Below are positions 49,665 through 59,443 of a stretch of 64,000 nt of DNA, piece after piece. The notes beneath the pieces are model-generated. The model had not been told where the DNA came from, made no database searches, and saw only the letters and a program-made list of their open reading frames with translations. Every line of letters starts with the position of its first letter. Within the stretch, counting starts at the first letter, position 1. The position numbers and the translations under genes were made by a program. The DNA lies in the NCBI GenBank assembly GCA_050288165.1, contig JBNKDG010000012.1, forward strand, positions 13,661 through 77,660, in the 5' to 3' direction. This DNA is from JAPHTQ01 sp050288165 (GTDB lineage Bacteria > Pseudomonadota > Gammaproteobacteria > Thiohalomonadales > Thiohalomonadaceae).

Positions 49665-50126
49665 TCAGTCGATATAAAAGAAGCGTTTTAGCCAACCTCG
49701 GCCTTTGGCTTCTTCGTTTGCTTTAACGATACTGGCGATATTCGCCTTTACCGCTGGTACATAGTCAGCATCGTCATGCTTGATGTGGTTAATTAACCAG
49801 TTGGCCAACATTCCATGTAGTTCGACGGCAACATCCTCACCATCTTCGATCCGCTTGCGATATTCGCCTACGCGTCGAGTGAAGAGCTCGTGGACTTTTT
49901 TATGCGGACGGCAATACTCATAGCCCGCCTCCGCCTGGATCTCTTCTTCAAAGGCAAAGTGCGACAAAGTGTAGTGAACACAATTATCAATCACCTTTCT
50001 GACCATTTCTGTTTCGCGCCTTTCCTTGACGCTTTCGAGCTGGTTGATATAGTCGACAATCTGTCGATGTTGCTCGTCAATAAGTTCAATCCCGGTATCA
50101 AGGTCTTTTGTCCAGTTAATAGGCAT
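49665..50126 (-). CDS. Bacteriohemerythrin
   Basis: 153 residues with the complete bacteriohemerythrin ligand set H20, H56, E60, H75, H79, H114, D119 (IDEQHRQIVDYIN, HFAFEE, HKKVHE, HIKHDDADY). O2-binding, cytoplasmic, di-iron. C-terminal extension AKGRGWLKRFFYID. In Methylococcus such proteins deliver O2 to pMMO; beside nif genes they could scavenge O2. A paralogue follows upstream at 50315-50770. Confidence 0.94.
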   Translation of the reverse strand: MPINWTKDLDTGIELIDEQHRQIVDYINQLESVKERRETEMVRKVIDNCVHYTLSHFAFEEEIQAEAGYEYCRPHKKVHELFTRRVGEYRKRIEDGEDVAVELHGMLANWLINHIKHDDADYVPAVKANIASIVKANEEAKGRGWLKRFFYID

Positions 50127-50314
50127 CGACCATTACCTCCATATACGCTCTTTTTCTGATTAATATTTCCATGAGCTACAACACCTGGACACAATTATGT
50201 CACAAAGAAAGACATAACCAACAGAATTACTCATGAAAAATTGCAATCTACTGAGGGGAATATGATAGTGGGTATATATGAGTACACGGCATAGTAAACA
50301 CAGTAGCTTCTAAA

Positions 50315-50770
50315 TCACCCAAACAATCTACGGATAAAGCCTATCCCACCCTTCTTTCTACTCTGTCTCAGGACAGCAGCCTGATGTAGCTTCACAGCAC
50401 CCACATAATCAGCATCATCCAGCTTGATATGATTTATCAACCAGCGCCCTAGCAATTCGTAAAGCTCGACAGCAATGTCTTCACCCGCATTGAGGCGCCG
50501 TTGATACTCTGCAATGCGCTGGGTAAACATGGCATGAACCTTTCTGTGCACATCAAGAAACTCATAGCCTGCTTCGCGTTGAAGCTGTTCCTCGAACGTA
50601 AAGTGGGTGACGGTATAGTCAACACACTCATTAATGACTGCTGCTACCTTAACCAGGTCACCGGTAGTCTGGGCGTTTTTCAGCGTATTGATATAGTCGA
50701 CGATACGTTGGTGCTGTCTGTCGATCTCTTTAATACCGGTATTTAGCTCATCAGACCAAACAATTGACAT
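50315..50770 (-). CDS. Bacteriohemerythrin, paralogue
   Basis: 151 residues, the same ligands at the same positions (H20, H56, E60, H75, H79, H114, D119) and a similar end (KGGIGFIRRLFG). About half the residues match the neighbouring copy by eye, so an old tandem duplication. The 188-bp gap between the two holds an AT-rich stretch and no terminator that I can see, so each may have its own promoter. Confidence 0.94.
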   Translation of the reverse strand: MSIVWSDELNTGIKEIDRQHQRIVDYINTLKNAQTTGDLVKVAAVINECVDYTVTHFTFEEQLQREAGYEFLDVHRKVHAMFTQRIAEYQRRLNAGEDIAVELYELLGRWLINHIKLDDADYVGAVKLHQAAVLRQSRKKGGIGFIRRLFG

Positions 50771-51036
50771 CCAAGCCCCCTCACTGCGATTTATCCTGTC
50801 TAGGCAATATCGCTGGGAAGAAATTGGTAGAAATTGGAGACGTTATAGTAATTTAACACCTATTTCCCATAGCACCCGAATCAATATACTTATTAATAAT
50901 ATGGAAATACCGGGCACATTCTGCCCGAATAACAATCCATGAGAAAGGACTGCCAGCACAGATTAACATTGTTCACATTTACGCGAATTTAAGCTGTTGA
51001 AGCCTGGAAACGGGCGAACTGGCATTCGCCAGCCAT
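50771..51036. other. Intergenic, no gene seen
   Basis: About 265 bases between the bacteriohemerythrin gene and the tRNA-Pro repeat array. AT-rich near 50850-50910 (likely promoter area for the hemerythrin gene); a short hairpin GGCGAA-CTGGCA-TTCGCC at 51013-51030 precedes the first terminator copy. Nothing else identified. Confidence 0.6.
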
Positions 51037-51440
<404 letters not shown>

Positions 51441-51568
51441 AAATGATCTATCCATGTTGAATGAGCCGCGCATCATACACCAGATGTCCCCGGTTGAGAA
51501 CTACGTGTGTCGGTTTGCGGAATGTCGAACAGATGGACTATAGGAATGGCCTGAAAACAGCGTAAAAA

Positions 51569-51925
51569 CTAGTGTTTCAGGATATCCAGTACCTCTTCCA
51601 GCTCTACCCGTAATTGGCGGATGATCTGCTGGCTCTGGTTGGCGTCTGTACGGCTGTCATCACTCTCCAGTTGCTGGCGAGCGCCGCCGATGGTGAAGCC
51701 CTGCTCATACAGCAGTGCCCGGATCTGGCGGATGATGATGACATCCTGACGCTGATAGTAGCGGCGATTACCACGACGCTTGACCGGCTTTAACTGGGGA
51801 AATTCCTGCTCCCAGTAGCGCAGTACGTGTGGTTTGACACCACAAAGCTCACTGACTTCACCGATAGTGAAGTAGCGCTTGCCAGGGATTGGCGGTAATT
51901 CGTTATTGTTGCTGGGTTCCAGCAT
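51569..51925 (-). CDS. MerR-family regulator downstream of ihfA
   Basis: 118 residues: winged helix-turn-helix YFTIGEVSELCGVKPHVLRYWEQEFP, then GNRRYYQRQDVIIIRQIRALLYEQGFTIGGARQQL (both quoted in part), a short coiled coil and no effector domain or sensing cysteines. It overlaps the ihfA 3' end by 23 bases. This gene follows ihfA in most gammaproteobacteria; role unknown. Confidence 0.92.
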   Translation of the reverse strand: MLEPSNNNELPPIPGKRYFTIGEVSELCGVKPHVLRYWEQEFPQLKPVKRRGNRRYYQRQDVIIIRQIRALLYEQGFTIGGARQQLESDDSRTDANQSQQIIRQLRVELEEVLDILKH

Positions 51926-52205
51926 ATGCCTCTACTCTAGCCTTGAGTTTCTGGCCCGGGCGAAATGTGACTACACGACGGGCGGTGATCGGTATTTCCT
52001 CACCAGTTTTCGGGTTTCTACCTGGGCGCTCGTTTTTATCACGCAGGTCGAAGTTGCCGAAGCCGGAAAGTTTGACCTGATAGCCATTCTCCAGCGCGAC
52101 ACGTACTTCTTCGAAGAACTGCTCGACCAGTTCCTTGGCCTCGCGTTTGTTCAGTCCAAGCTCATCGAAGAGCTTCTCGGCAATGGTTGCTTTGGTCAAT
52201 GCCAT
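51903..52205 (-). CDS. ihfA: Integration host factor alpha subunit
   Basis: 100 residues, HU/IHF family: ALTKATIAEKLFDELGLNKREAKELVE, LSGFGNFDLRDKNERPGRNPKTGEEIPI (quoted in part) with the IHF-specific arm proline region. Two bases after pheT. With IhfB it bends DNA, including at sigma54 nif promoters such as that of nifE above. Confidence 0.97.
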   Translation of the reverse strand: MALTKATIAEKLFDELGLNKREAKELVEQFFEEVRVALENGYQVKLSGFGNFDLRDKNERPGRNPKTGEEIPITARRVVTFRPGQKLKARVEAYAGTQQQ

Positions 52206-52207
52206 GA

Positions 52208-54586
52208 TTAATCTCTTAATGTGGCTCCCAGTTCACGAACCAGGGATTTCACTATCCGCTCTATAGCAGCATCAACTTCTTCGTCAGTAAGAGTGCGTGA
52301 TTGTGCCTGCAAGGTCAAGCCCAAAGCAAGACTTTTTCTACCTGAATCAATGCGTTCGCCCTCATAGAGGTCAAACAGCTTTAAGTTTTGCATGCCCTCT
52401 GGAGAGGTGTTTTTGACGCAATTTAGCACCTGATCGGCGGTCACTTCCTTATCGACGACTACTGCAATATCGCGACGTATTGCAGGAAATTTAGAAATTT
52501 CGGCGAATTTCGCGACAGTTTTCTCATATAGCATATCTGCTTTAATTTCAAAGAGATAGCAATGCCCACGCAGGTCAAACGCCTTTTCCAGGGCCGGATG
52601 GAGCGCACCCAGCCACCCTGCCGGTTCTTCACCGAGATAGATGCGCGCGCACTGTCCGGGGTGGAGAGCCGGGTGTGATTCCGGCACAAAACGGAACTGT
52701 TCACCCCGACGGGTCAGCCCAATGAGTGCCTCAACATCCGCCTTGACGTCAAAAAAATCGACTTTACGCTCAGGACTGCCCCACTGCTCCGGCATCAGAG
52801 CGCCATAGGCCAGGCCCGCCAGCATGTTCTCCTGCTGGATCGCGTCAGCGTTTTGGGTGAAACGCAGCCCATACTCGAACAAACGCACCCTGCCCTGCTG
52901 ACGATTGATGTTGTGCTGTAGCAACGGCAACAGACCCGCCCACAGCGTAGTGCGCATCACCGAGAGATCCGCCGAGATGGGGTTGGCCAGAACAATTCCC
53001 TGCTGCTCCGGGTCGAGACGCTGCTGGTTGGCCGGGTCGACAAAGCTGTAACTAATCGCCTCCTGATAGCCTCTGTCCGCCAGCAACTGCAGGAAATCCT
53101 TGCGCCCAAGTCGTCCTTCCGGCCTCGCCTGCATCTGCAACGCCGCCAATGGACGTTTGCTAGGCAGGTTTTCGTAACCGATGATGCGGCCTATCTCTTC
53201 GATCAGATCCACTTCGATACTGATGTCGAAGCGGAACGACGGTGCAGTCACCTGCCAGCCATCATCAACTTTGCTCAGAGCCATTCCGAGACGCTTGAGG
53301 ATATCTTCCACGTCGGGCGCGGCAATCTCGGCACCCAGGATGCGCGTAATGCGCTGCTGACGCAGATGGATGGGATGACGAACCGGCAGCTCCGATTCGC
53401 TGACCACCTCTTCCAGCGGACCCGCCTTACCACCAACGATGGCCAGCAGCAGCGATGTCGCACGTTCCATAGCGCGCTCGGCCAGCAGCGGATCAACCCC
53501 GCGCTCAAAACGATGCGATGAATCGGTATGCAGGCCATAATGGCGCGCACGACCAACAATACTGTCCGGTGCAAAGAAGGCGCTTTCGAGAAAAATATCT
53601 ACAGTGGTATCGCTAACCGCTGAAGCCTCACCACCCATCACACCCGCCATTGCCAGCGGACCTTTATGATCGGCGATCACCAGTGTCTCGGTATCCAGTG
53701 CCACTTCCTGCTCGTTCAGCAGTAACAGCTTTTCGCCCTGCTTTGCACGGCGCACGATGATGCCCTTATTGAGCTTCGCCAGATCGAAGGCGTGCATCGG
53801 CTGGCCCAGCTCAAGCAACACGTAGTTGGTTACATCGACGATCGGACCCAGGCTACGAATACCGCTGCGGCGCAGATGTTCCTGCATCCATAACGGCGTT
53901 TCCGCCTTGACGTTAACGCCGCGAATTACACGACCGATATAACGGGGGCAATCACCGGGAGCATCAACGGTAACTGGAAAGACTTCGTCAATCGTTGCAG
54001 AGACACTTTCAATCGCGGGACCGCTGACTGAAATCTGGTTAAGTACACCGACCTCACGTGCAATGCCTGCAACGCTCAGGCAATCGCCACGATTAGGTGT
54101 CAGTCCCAATTCGATCGCAACATCATCGAGTTTCAGATAGCGGCGAATATCTTCACCAACCGGCGCATCAGCAGGCAGTTCCAACAAACCGCTGGCGCTT
54201 TCCGCAAGACCCAGTTCAGAGGCGGAACAGAGCATACCGTCCGACGGTACGCCACGCAGCTTGGCTTTCTTGATTTTGAAATCACCGGGCAATACCGCGC
54301 CAATGACCGCGACCGGCACTTTTAAACCTTCACGCACATTGGCCGCGCCACAGACGATACCCAGTTTTTCCTTGCCGCCGACGCTGACTTCAGTCACGCG
54401 CAGCTTGTCCGCATCCGGGTGCGGTTCAACCTTCAGCACTTCGCCAACCACAACGCCGCTAAACGCACCGGCAACCGACTCAACCGCATCGACTTCCAGA
54501 CCTGCCATGGTCAACTGATGGCTCAATTCATCGGTAGAGTTGGCGGGATTTACCCACTCGCGCAACCACGCTTCACTGAATTTCAT
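52208..54586 (-). CDS. pheT: Phenylalanyl-tRNA synthetase beta subunit
   Basis: 792 residues, full length: tRNA-binding EMAP-like domain (SGVVVGEVLKVEPHPDADKLRV), B3/B4 editing domain (GRARHYGLHTDSSHRFERGVDP), B5, synthetase-like core and C-terminal FDX-ACB domain (FPAIRRDIAVVVDKEV). Forms the alpha2beta2 enzyme with PheS. Confidence 0.97.
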   Translation of the reverse strand: MKFSEAWLREWVNPANSTDELSHQLTMAGLEVDAVESVAGAFSGVVVGEVLKVEPHPDADKLRVTEVSVGGKEKLGIVCGAANVREGLKVPVAVIGAVLPGDFKIKKAKLRGVPSDGMLCSASELGLAESASGLLELPADAPVGEDIRRYLKLDDVAIELGLTPNRGDCLSVAGIAREVGVLNQISVSGPAIESVSATIDEVFPVTVDAPGDCPRYIGRVIRGVNVKAETPLWMQEHLRRSGIRSLGPIVDVTNYVLLELGQPMHAFDLAKLNKGIIVRRAKQGEKLLLLNEQEVALDTETLVIADHKGPLAMAGVMGGEASAVSDTTVDIFLESAFFAPDSIVGRARHYGLHTDSSHRFERGVDPLLAERAMERATSLLLAIVGGKAGPLEEVVSESELPVRHPIHLRQQRITRILGAEIAAPDVEDILKRLGMALSKVDDGWQVTAPSFRFDISIEVDLIEEIGRIIGYENLPSKRPLAALQMQARPEGRLGRKDFLQLLADRGYQEAISYSFVDPANQQRLDPEQQGIVLANPISADLSVMRTTLWAGLLPLLQHNINRQQGRVRLFEYGLRFTQNADAIQQENMLAGLAYGALMPEQWGSPERKVDFFDVKADVEALIGLTRRGEQFRFVPESHPALHPGQCARIYLGEEPAGWLGALHPALEKAFDLRGHCYLFEIKADMLYEKTVAKFAEISKFPAIRRDIAVVVDKEVTADQVLNCVKNTSPEGMQNLKLFDLYEGERIDSGRKSLALGLTLQAQSRTLTDEEVDAAIERIVKSLVRELGATLRD

Positions 54587-54645
54587 ATCGTTTCAAACCT
54601 GAGTAAATTTTCGTTCGCGACAAGAATAAATTAACGCAGCAAAAG

Positions 54646-55662
54646 TTAATTGAACTGCTGCAGGAATCGCAGATCGTTCTCAAAAAACAGTCGCAGATCG
54701 TTCACGCCATAACGCAGCATCGCCATCCGCTCGACACCGATACCGAAGGCAAAACCGTTGTATTTTTCACTGTCGATACCAACGTGGCGGAACACTTCCG
54801 GGTGTACCATGCCGCAACCGAGGATCTCGATCCAGCCGGTACCGCTACAGACACGACAACCGTCTCCACCGCAGATCACGCATTGAATATCGGCTTCTGC
54901 AGAAGGCTCGGTAAAGGGGAAATAGGAGGGACGAAAACGCACCGCCAACTCCTTCTCAAAGAAGTTGCGCAGGAAATCATCGAGAATACCTTTCAGATCG
55001 GCAAAGCTCACCTGATCGTCCACCAGCAGCCCTTCCACTTGATGGAACATCGGTGAGTGGGTCAGGTCGGAATCGCAGCGATAAACACGTCCCGGTGCGA
55101 TCAGACGCAGCGGCGGTTGTTGCTGCTCCATCACCCGAACCTGCACCGGTGAGGTATGGGTGCGCAGCAAGGTGTGTGCATCGAAATAGAAGGTGTCATG
55201 CATTGCACGCGCCGGGTGACTGGCCGGAATATTCAGCGCTTCGAAGTTGTGGAAGTCGTCTTCGATCTCAGGGCCTTCAGCAACGGTAAATCCGAGTTGT
55301 GCAAACAGCGACTCGATACGTGCCATGGTCTGGCTGATCGGATGCAGACCACCACTCGGTTGACCACGACCGGGCAGCGTGACATCGATACGCTCGGCTT
55401 CCAGTCGCGCATTGAGCACCGCATCCTGCAACGACTGCTTACGCGCCTCGATAGCCTTTTGCACTGCGTCCTTGGCCTGGTTGATCACCTGACCAGCCTT
55501 GGGCCGCTCTTCGGGCGAAAGTTTGCCCAACGATTTCATCTGTTCGGTCAATACGCCTTTCTTGCCCAGATACTGCACCCGGATATCTTCCAGTGCCTGC
55601 ATCTCGGTCGTTGCCGCAATCGCGGCTTCGGCTTCTTTCACTAGCGCCGTTAAATCGTCCAC
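54646..55662 (-). CDS. pheS: Phenylalanyl-tRNA synthetase alpha subunit
   Basis: 338 residues: N-terminal coiled coil, then class II core with motif 2 RVYRCDSDLTHSPMFHQVEGLLVD and motif 3 GFAFGIGVERMAMLRYG. The zinc-like CVICGGDGCRVCSGTGW segment is usual. Preceded by a terminator/attenuator and followed by pheT after 59 bases. Confidence 0.97.
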   Translation of the reverse strand: MDDLTALVKEAEAAIAATTEMQALEDIRVQYLGKKGVLTEQMKSLGKLSPEERPKAGQVINQAKDAVQKAIEARKQSLQDAVLNARLEAERIDVTLPGRGQPSGGLHPISQTMARIESLFAQLGFTVAEGPEIEDDFHNFEALNIPASHPARAMHDTFYFDAHTLLRTHTSPVQVRVMEQQQPPLRLIAPGRVYRCDSDLTHSPMFHQVEGLLVDDQVSFADLKGILDDFLRNFFEKELAVRFRPSYFPFTEPSAEADIQCVICGGDGCRVCSGTGWIEILGCGMVHPEVFRHVGIDSEKYNGFAFGIGVERMAMLRYGVNDLRLFFENDLRFLQQFN

Positions 55663-55695
55663 GCCATCTACTCCGATTATTTTCCTGTTCGGTAA

Positions 55696-55730
55696 AACAA
55701 AAAGGGGAAAGACTGTCAGGCCTTTCCCCC
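55696..55730 (-). terminator. Terminator/attenuator between rplT and pheS
   Basis: Minus strand GGGGAAAG-GCCTGACAGT-CTTTCCCC followed by TTTTTGTTTT. In E. coli a pheM leader peptide attenuates pheST here; no Phe-rich leader peptide is seen in the 48 bases before the hairpin. Confidence 0.88.
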
Positions 55731-55777
55731 TTCTGTGCTGAAGCAGCTAACTATGTTATGCCGCTTCGATTCGTTGC

Positions 55778-56134
55778 TCAGGCCAGTGCGTTTTTCGCGG
55801 TGTTCGCCAGGGCAGCAAAAGCGCCCTTGTCGGTCACAGCGATGTCTGCCAGTACCTTGCGGTCAATCGCAACATTGGCCTTGCTCAGACCATTGATCAT
55901 GCGGCTATAGGAAAGTCCGCACTCACGGGCAGCAGCATTGATACGTGCAATCCACAGCGCGCGGAACTGACGCTTGCGCTGACGACGGTCACGATAAGCG
56001 TACTGACCGGCTTTGATAACGGTTTGTTTGGCAACACGGAAGACGTTCTTGCGACGACCGTAGTAACCCTTGGCCTGGGCCAAAACTTTTTTGTGACGGG
56101 CACGAGCCTGTACACCACGTTTTACTCTTGGCAT
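55778..56134 (-). CDS. rplT: 50S ribosomal protein L20
   Basis: 118 residues, standard L20 (PRVKRGVQARARHKKVLAQAKG, GYYGRRKNVFRVAKQ; both in part). Follows rpmI by 13 bases. In E. coli L20 represses rpmI-rplT translation. Confidence 0.98.
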   Translation of the reverse strand: MPRVKRGVQARARHKKVLAQAKGYYGRRKNVFRVAKQTVIKAGQYAYRDRRQRKRQFRALWIARINAAARECGLSYSRMINGLSKANVAIDRKVLADIAVTDKGAFAALANTAKNALA

Positions 56135-56147
56135 CGTTCCTTACTCC

Positions 56148-56342
56148 TCAACTATAGGGCAACATGCGGCGTACCATTGGTACGTCGACGGCGGCAACCA
56201 TTTCACCCGAACGCAGATGACGCTTACGCTTGGTCGGTTTCTTGGTGAGGATGTGACGACGGAACGACTGGTTTCGCTTGAAACCGCCAGCGCTCTTTTT
56301 GAAACGCTTGGCCGCGCCACGATTGGTTTTCATCTTTGGCAT
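56148..56342 (-). CDS. rpmI: 50S ribosomal protein L35
   Basis: 64 residues, MPKMKTNRGAAKRFKKSAGG start and HLRSGEMVAAVDVPMVRRMLPY end, standard L35. 104 bases after infC. Confidence 0.98.
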   Translation of the reverse strand: MPKMKTNRGAAKRFKKSAGGFKRNQSFRRHILTKKPTKRKRHLRSGEMVAAVDVPMVRRMLPYS

Positions 56343-56446
56343 TGCTTTCTACTCCAAACCACGCATTACATTTTAGTTAAAACGCACGTTTGCGACTGTT
56401 GGCACCGTAATGGATGGACAGTAGCGCGTCGCGAAGCAGGCAGAGC

Positions 56447-56971
56447 CTACTTCTTCTTTTTCGGGGCAAGCAGCATCACCATTTGCCGACCTTCCATCTT
56501 CGGGAACTGTTCTACTGTTCCCAGCTCGGTAAGGTCAGTCTCGATCCGCTTCAACAAATCGCGGCCGAGTTCCTGGTGAGCCATTTCACGGCCACGGAAC
56601 CGTAAGGTTACCTTGACCCTGTCCCCGTCGTTGAGGAAGCGTGTCAGGTTGCGCAGTTTGACCTGATAGTCTCCCTCTTCCGTCCCTGGGCGAAACTTGA
56701 TTTCCTTTACATGAACCTGTTTCTGGTTCTTCTTCGCTGCCTGGAGCTTTTTCCGCTGTTCGAACTGGAACTTGTTGTAGTCCATGATGCGGCATACTGG
56801 CGGCTCGGCGTCTGGAGACACCTCAACCAGATCCATTTCCGCTTCTTCGGCCATCTCCAGTGCTTTTTCGGTGGAAATTACACCGACCTGACCACCATCC
56901 TGATCGATGAGCCGTACTTCTGGGACCCTGATTTCTTCATTCAGGCGGGTCGATTTCTCTTTGGCAGCGAT
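56447..56971 (-). CDS. infC: Translation initiation factor IF-3, AUC start
   Basis: 174 residues: N-domain RLNEEIRVPEVRLIDQDGGQ, linker, C-domain VHVKEIKFRPGTEEGDYQVKLRN and final KMEGRQMVMLLAPKKKK (all in part). The frame reaches full family length only if it starts at the ATC codon 56971-56969 (IAAKEKSTRLNEE), as an in-frame TAA lies two codons upstream and the first ATG would lose 39 residues. RBS AGAGG nine bases upstream. Rare AUU/AUC starts let IF-3 repress its own translation. Confidence 0.95.
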   Translation of the reverse strand: MAAKEKSTRLNEEIRVPEVRLIDQDGGQVGVISTEKALEMAEEAEMDLVEVSPDAEPPVCRIMDYNKFQFEQRKKLQAAKKNQKQVHVKEIKFRPGTEEGDYQVKLRNLTRFLNDGDRVKVTLRFRGREMAHQELGRDLLKRIETDLTELGTVEQFPKMEGRQMVMLLAPKKKK

Positions 56972-56983
56972 TGCTTAAGTCCT

Positions 56984-58900
56984 CTAAACAGTTAGGCCGC
57001 GGCTCGCGATCTCAGCGGTCAGACGGTTGGCAAGCTCCTCGAGGGGTAGCGTACCAAGGTCTTCACCACTACGCGTGCGCACGGCCACGGAACGATTTTC
57101 AACTTCGCGATCACCGACTACCAGCAGGTAAGGGACGCGGAGAAGCGTGTGCTCGCGGATTTTAAAGCCGATCTTCTCATTTCTCAAGTCGGATTTGACC
57201 CGAATCCCCTGATTTTTCAAAGAATCTTCGACTTCACGGACAAAATCCGCCTGATTGTCGGTGATATTCATCACCACCGCCTGAATCGGCGCCAACCAGA
57301 GCGGGAAAGCGCCGGCAAAGTGTTCGATGAGAATACCGATAAAACGCTCCATCGAACCGACGATGGCGCGGTGCAACATGACCGGCACCTGCTTGCTGCC
57401 GTCCTCGGCCACATAGTGGGCACCGAGGCGTTCCGGCAGGTTGAAGTCGACCTGCAGGGTACCGCACTGCCAGACCCGGTTGAGGCAGTCCTTGAGGGAG
57501 AACTCGATCTTCGGCCCGTAGAAAGCGCCCTCGCCCGGCTGCAGATCCCACGCCAGACCCTTGGCATTGAGCGCCTGCTCCAGGGCATGCTCCGCCTTAT
57601 CCCAGACTTCGTCGGCACCGATACGCTTCTCCGGACGGGTGGAGAGCTTGACCTCGATATCCTTGAAGCCGAAATCGGCGTAAACCTTCATTACCAGATC
57701 GATAAAGATCGCCGCCTCGTCCTGCACCTGACCTTCGGTACAGAAAATATGGGCATCGTCCTGGGTAAAGGCGCGCACCCGCATCAGGCCATGTAGCGTA
57801 CCGGAAGGCTCGTTGCGGTGGCAGGAACCGAACTCCGCCAGACGCAGCGGTAGATCGCGATAGGACTTCAGACCCTGATTGAATATCTGAATGTGGCCGG
57901 GACAGTTCATCGGCTTCACCGCGTAGTCGCGATTTTCCGATGAAGTGGTAAACATATTCTCGTGATAGTTCTGCCAGTGGCCCGACTTCTCCCACAGGGT
58001 ACGGTCCATCACCATCGGGGTTTTCACCTCGTGATAACCGTTGATACGGAAGATGCCGCGCATGTACTGCTCCACCGCCTGCCACAGGGTCCAGCCGTTG
58101 GCATGCCAGAAAACCATACCCGGCGCCTCTTCCTGACTGTGGAACAGATCGAGCTGACGACCGATCTTGCGGTGGTCACGCTTCTCCGCCTCTTCCAGGC
58201 GATGCAGATATTCCTTCAGCGCCTTCTTGTCGGTCCAGGCAGTGCCGTAGACGCGGGTCAGCATCTCGTTCTTGGAATCACCGCGCCAATAGGCACCGGC
58301 CACCTTCATCAATTTGAAGGCCTTGAGTTTGCCGGTAGACGGCACATGGGGACCGCGACAGAGATCGGTAAAATCACCCTGTTTATAGAGAGAGAGCTCC
58401 TCACCGTGCGGAATCGCCTCGATGAGTTCAGCCTTGTACGCCTCGCCCAGACCACGGAAAAACTCGATGGCGTCTTCACGCGACATCACCGAACGCTCGA
58501 CCGGGATATCGGCGGAAGCGAGCTTCTCCATCTCTTTCTCGATCTTCTCCAGGTCCTCGGTGGTAAAGGGACGCTCGAAGGCGAAGTCGTAATAGAAGCC
58601 GTCCTCGATCACCGGACCGATGGTCACCTGCGCGCTGGGGAACAGATGCTTCACCGCCTGCGCCAACAGGTGCGCGGTGGAGTGACGGATGATCTCCAGC
58701 CCCTCTTCATTTTTATCGGTGATGATCGCCAGCTCGACGTCATTCTCGATGCGGTAAGAGGTATCCACCAGCTTGTCGCCGATCTTGCCAGCCAGTGCGG
58801 CCTTGGCCAGACCGGGGCCGATATCGGTAGCAACTTCGTGAACAGTGACGGGATGATCGAACTGGCGCTTGGAGCCGTCAGGGAGGGTAATACTGGGCAT
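56984..58900 (-). CDS. thrS: Threonyl-tRNA synthetase
   Basis: 638 residues: TGS domain (1-60), SAD editing domain with HSTAHLLAQAVKHLFP, class II core with MNCPGHIQIFNQG, FGSCHRNEPSGTLHGLMRVRAFTQDDAH (in part; zinc Cys/His ligands), and anticodon domain ending AEIASRGLTV. First gene of the thrS-merR block; the infC start is 12 bases after its stop. Confidence 0.98.
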   Translation of the reverse strand: MPSITLPDGSKRQFDHPVTVHEVATDIGPGLAKAALAGKIGDKLVDTSYRIENDVELAIITDKNEEGLEIIRHSTAHLLAQAVKHLFPSAQVTIGPVIEDGFYYDFAFERPFTTEDLEKIEKEMEKLASADIPVERSVMSREDAIEFFRGLGEAYKAELIEAIPHGEELSLYKQGDFTDLCRGPHVPSTGKLKAFKLMKVAGAYWRGDSKNEMLTRVYGTAWTDKKALKEYLHRLEEAEKRDHRKIGRQLDLFHSQEEAPGMVFWHANGWTLWQAVEQYMRGIFRINGYHEVKTPMVMDRTLWEKSGHWQNYHENMFTTSSENRDYAVKPMNCPGHIQIFNQGLKSYRDLPLRLAEFGSCHRNEPSGTLHGLMRVRAFTQDDAHIFCTEGQVQDEAAIFIDLVMKVYADFGFKDIEVKLSTRPEKRIGADEVWDKAEHALEQALNAKGLAWDLQPGEGAFYGPKIEFSLKDCLNRVWQCGTLQVDFNLPERLGAHYVAEDGSKQVPVMLHRAIVGSMERFIGILIEHFAGAFPLWLAPIQAVVMNITDNQADFVREVEDSLKNQGIRVKSDLRNEKIGFKIREHTLLRVPYLLVVGDREVENRSVAVRTRSGEDLGTLPLEELANRLTAEIASRGLTV

Positions 58901-59443
58901 TGCTTTCCTTCCGCTTCAGTGGTGATCCCTACGAAAGACCACGTGATAAATTCATGCCCGGGTGGGCAAATGTTTTGTCTGCGAGGGGCATACCCTGCAA
59001 AAAATGAGCGGGCATCCTAGCACAACCGAACTGCCGTCGTGAAGCGATACAAATCAAAGGAGATGGCCACGGAATACACGGAACACGCGGAAGTAAAAAG
59101 AGCTTGCACCACGAAGCACACGAAGTGCACGAAGGGGAAGCTCGCAATGATTTGTAACCCTTTTGCCACAGAGGAGACAAAGAAGGTCGTCATTTTGTTG
59201 AACGCCAGAGTCCGGAGAGCAAAACCTGGATACCGGAGCAGGTCCTGTATGACGAGACAACAACCATTTCCCACTTCCGTGTGTTCCGTGTATTCCGTGG
59301 CCATTTCTGGCGCTTTTTCAGAGATATGTGGGTATTCCTCACCTGTTTTAGGTACAATGCGTCGGCTCAGCGCCCCTGTCGTTACCCTATAAACACGATG
59401 GTTTTCAGACGGTTGGGCCATAAATCCACGGTGAAATGACTGA
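58901..59443. other. 540-bp intergenic region with nested inverted repeats
   Basis: Between divergent thrS (-) and the SdhB-like gene (+). It holds the 242-bp inverted-repeat element listed separately and presumably both promoters; no coding sequence is credible. The protein-like frames through it consist of repeat-derived residues (EHAEV, TKHTKCTKG). Confidence 0.75.
59063..59304. repeat. 242-bp element with 32-bp terminal inverted repeats
   Basis: Left end 59063-59094 (ATGGCCACGGAATACACGGA...) and right end 59273-59304 match as inverted repeats at 31 of 32 positions. Inside is a CACGAAG array (59110-59137). MITE-like in shape, but made of CACGGA-type repeats as in the hairpin at 5361-5427. 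Confidence 0.85.
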
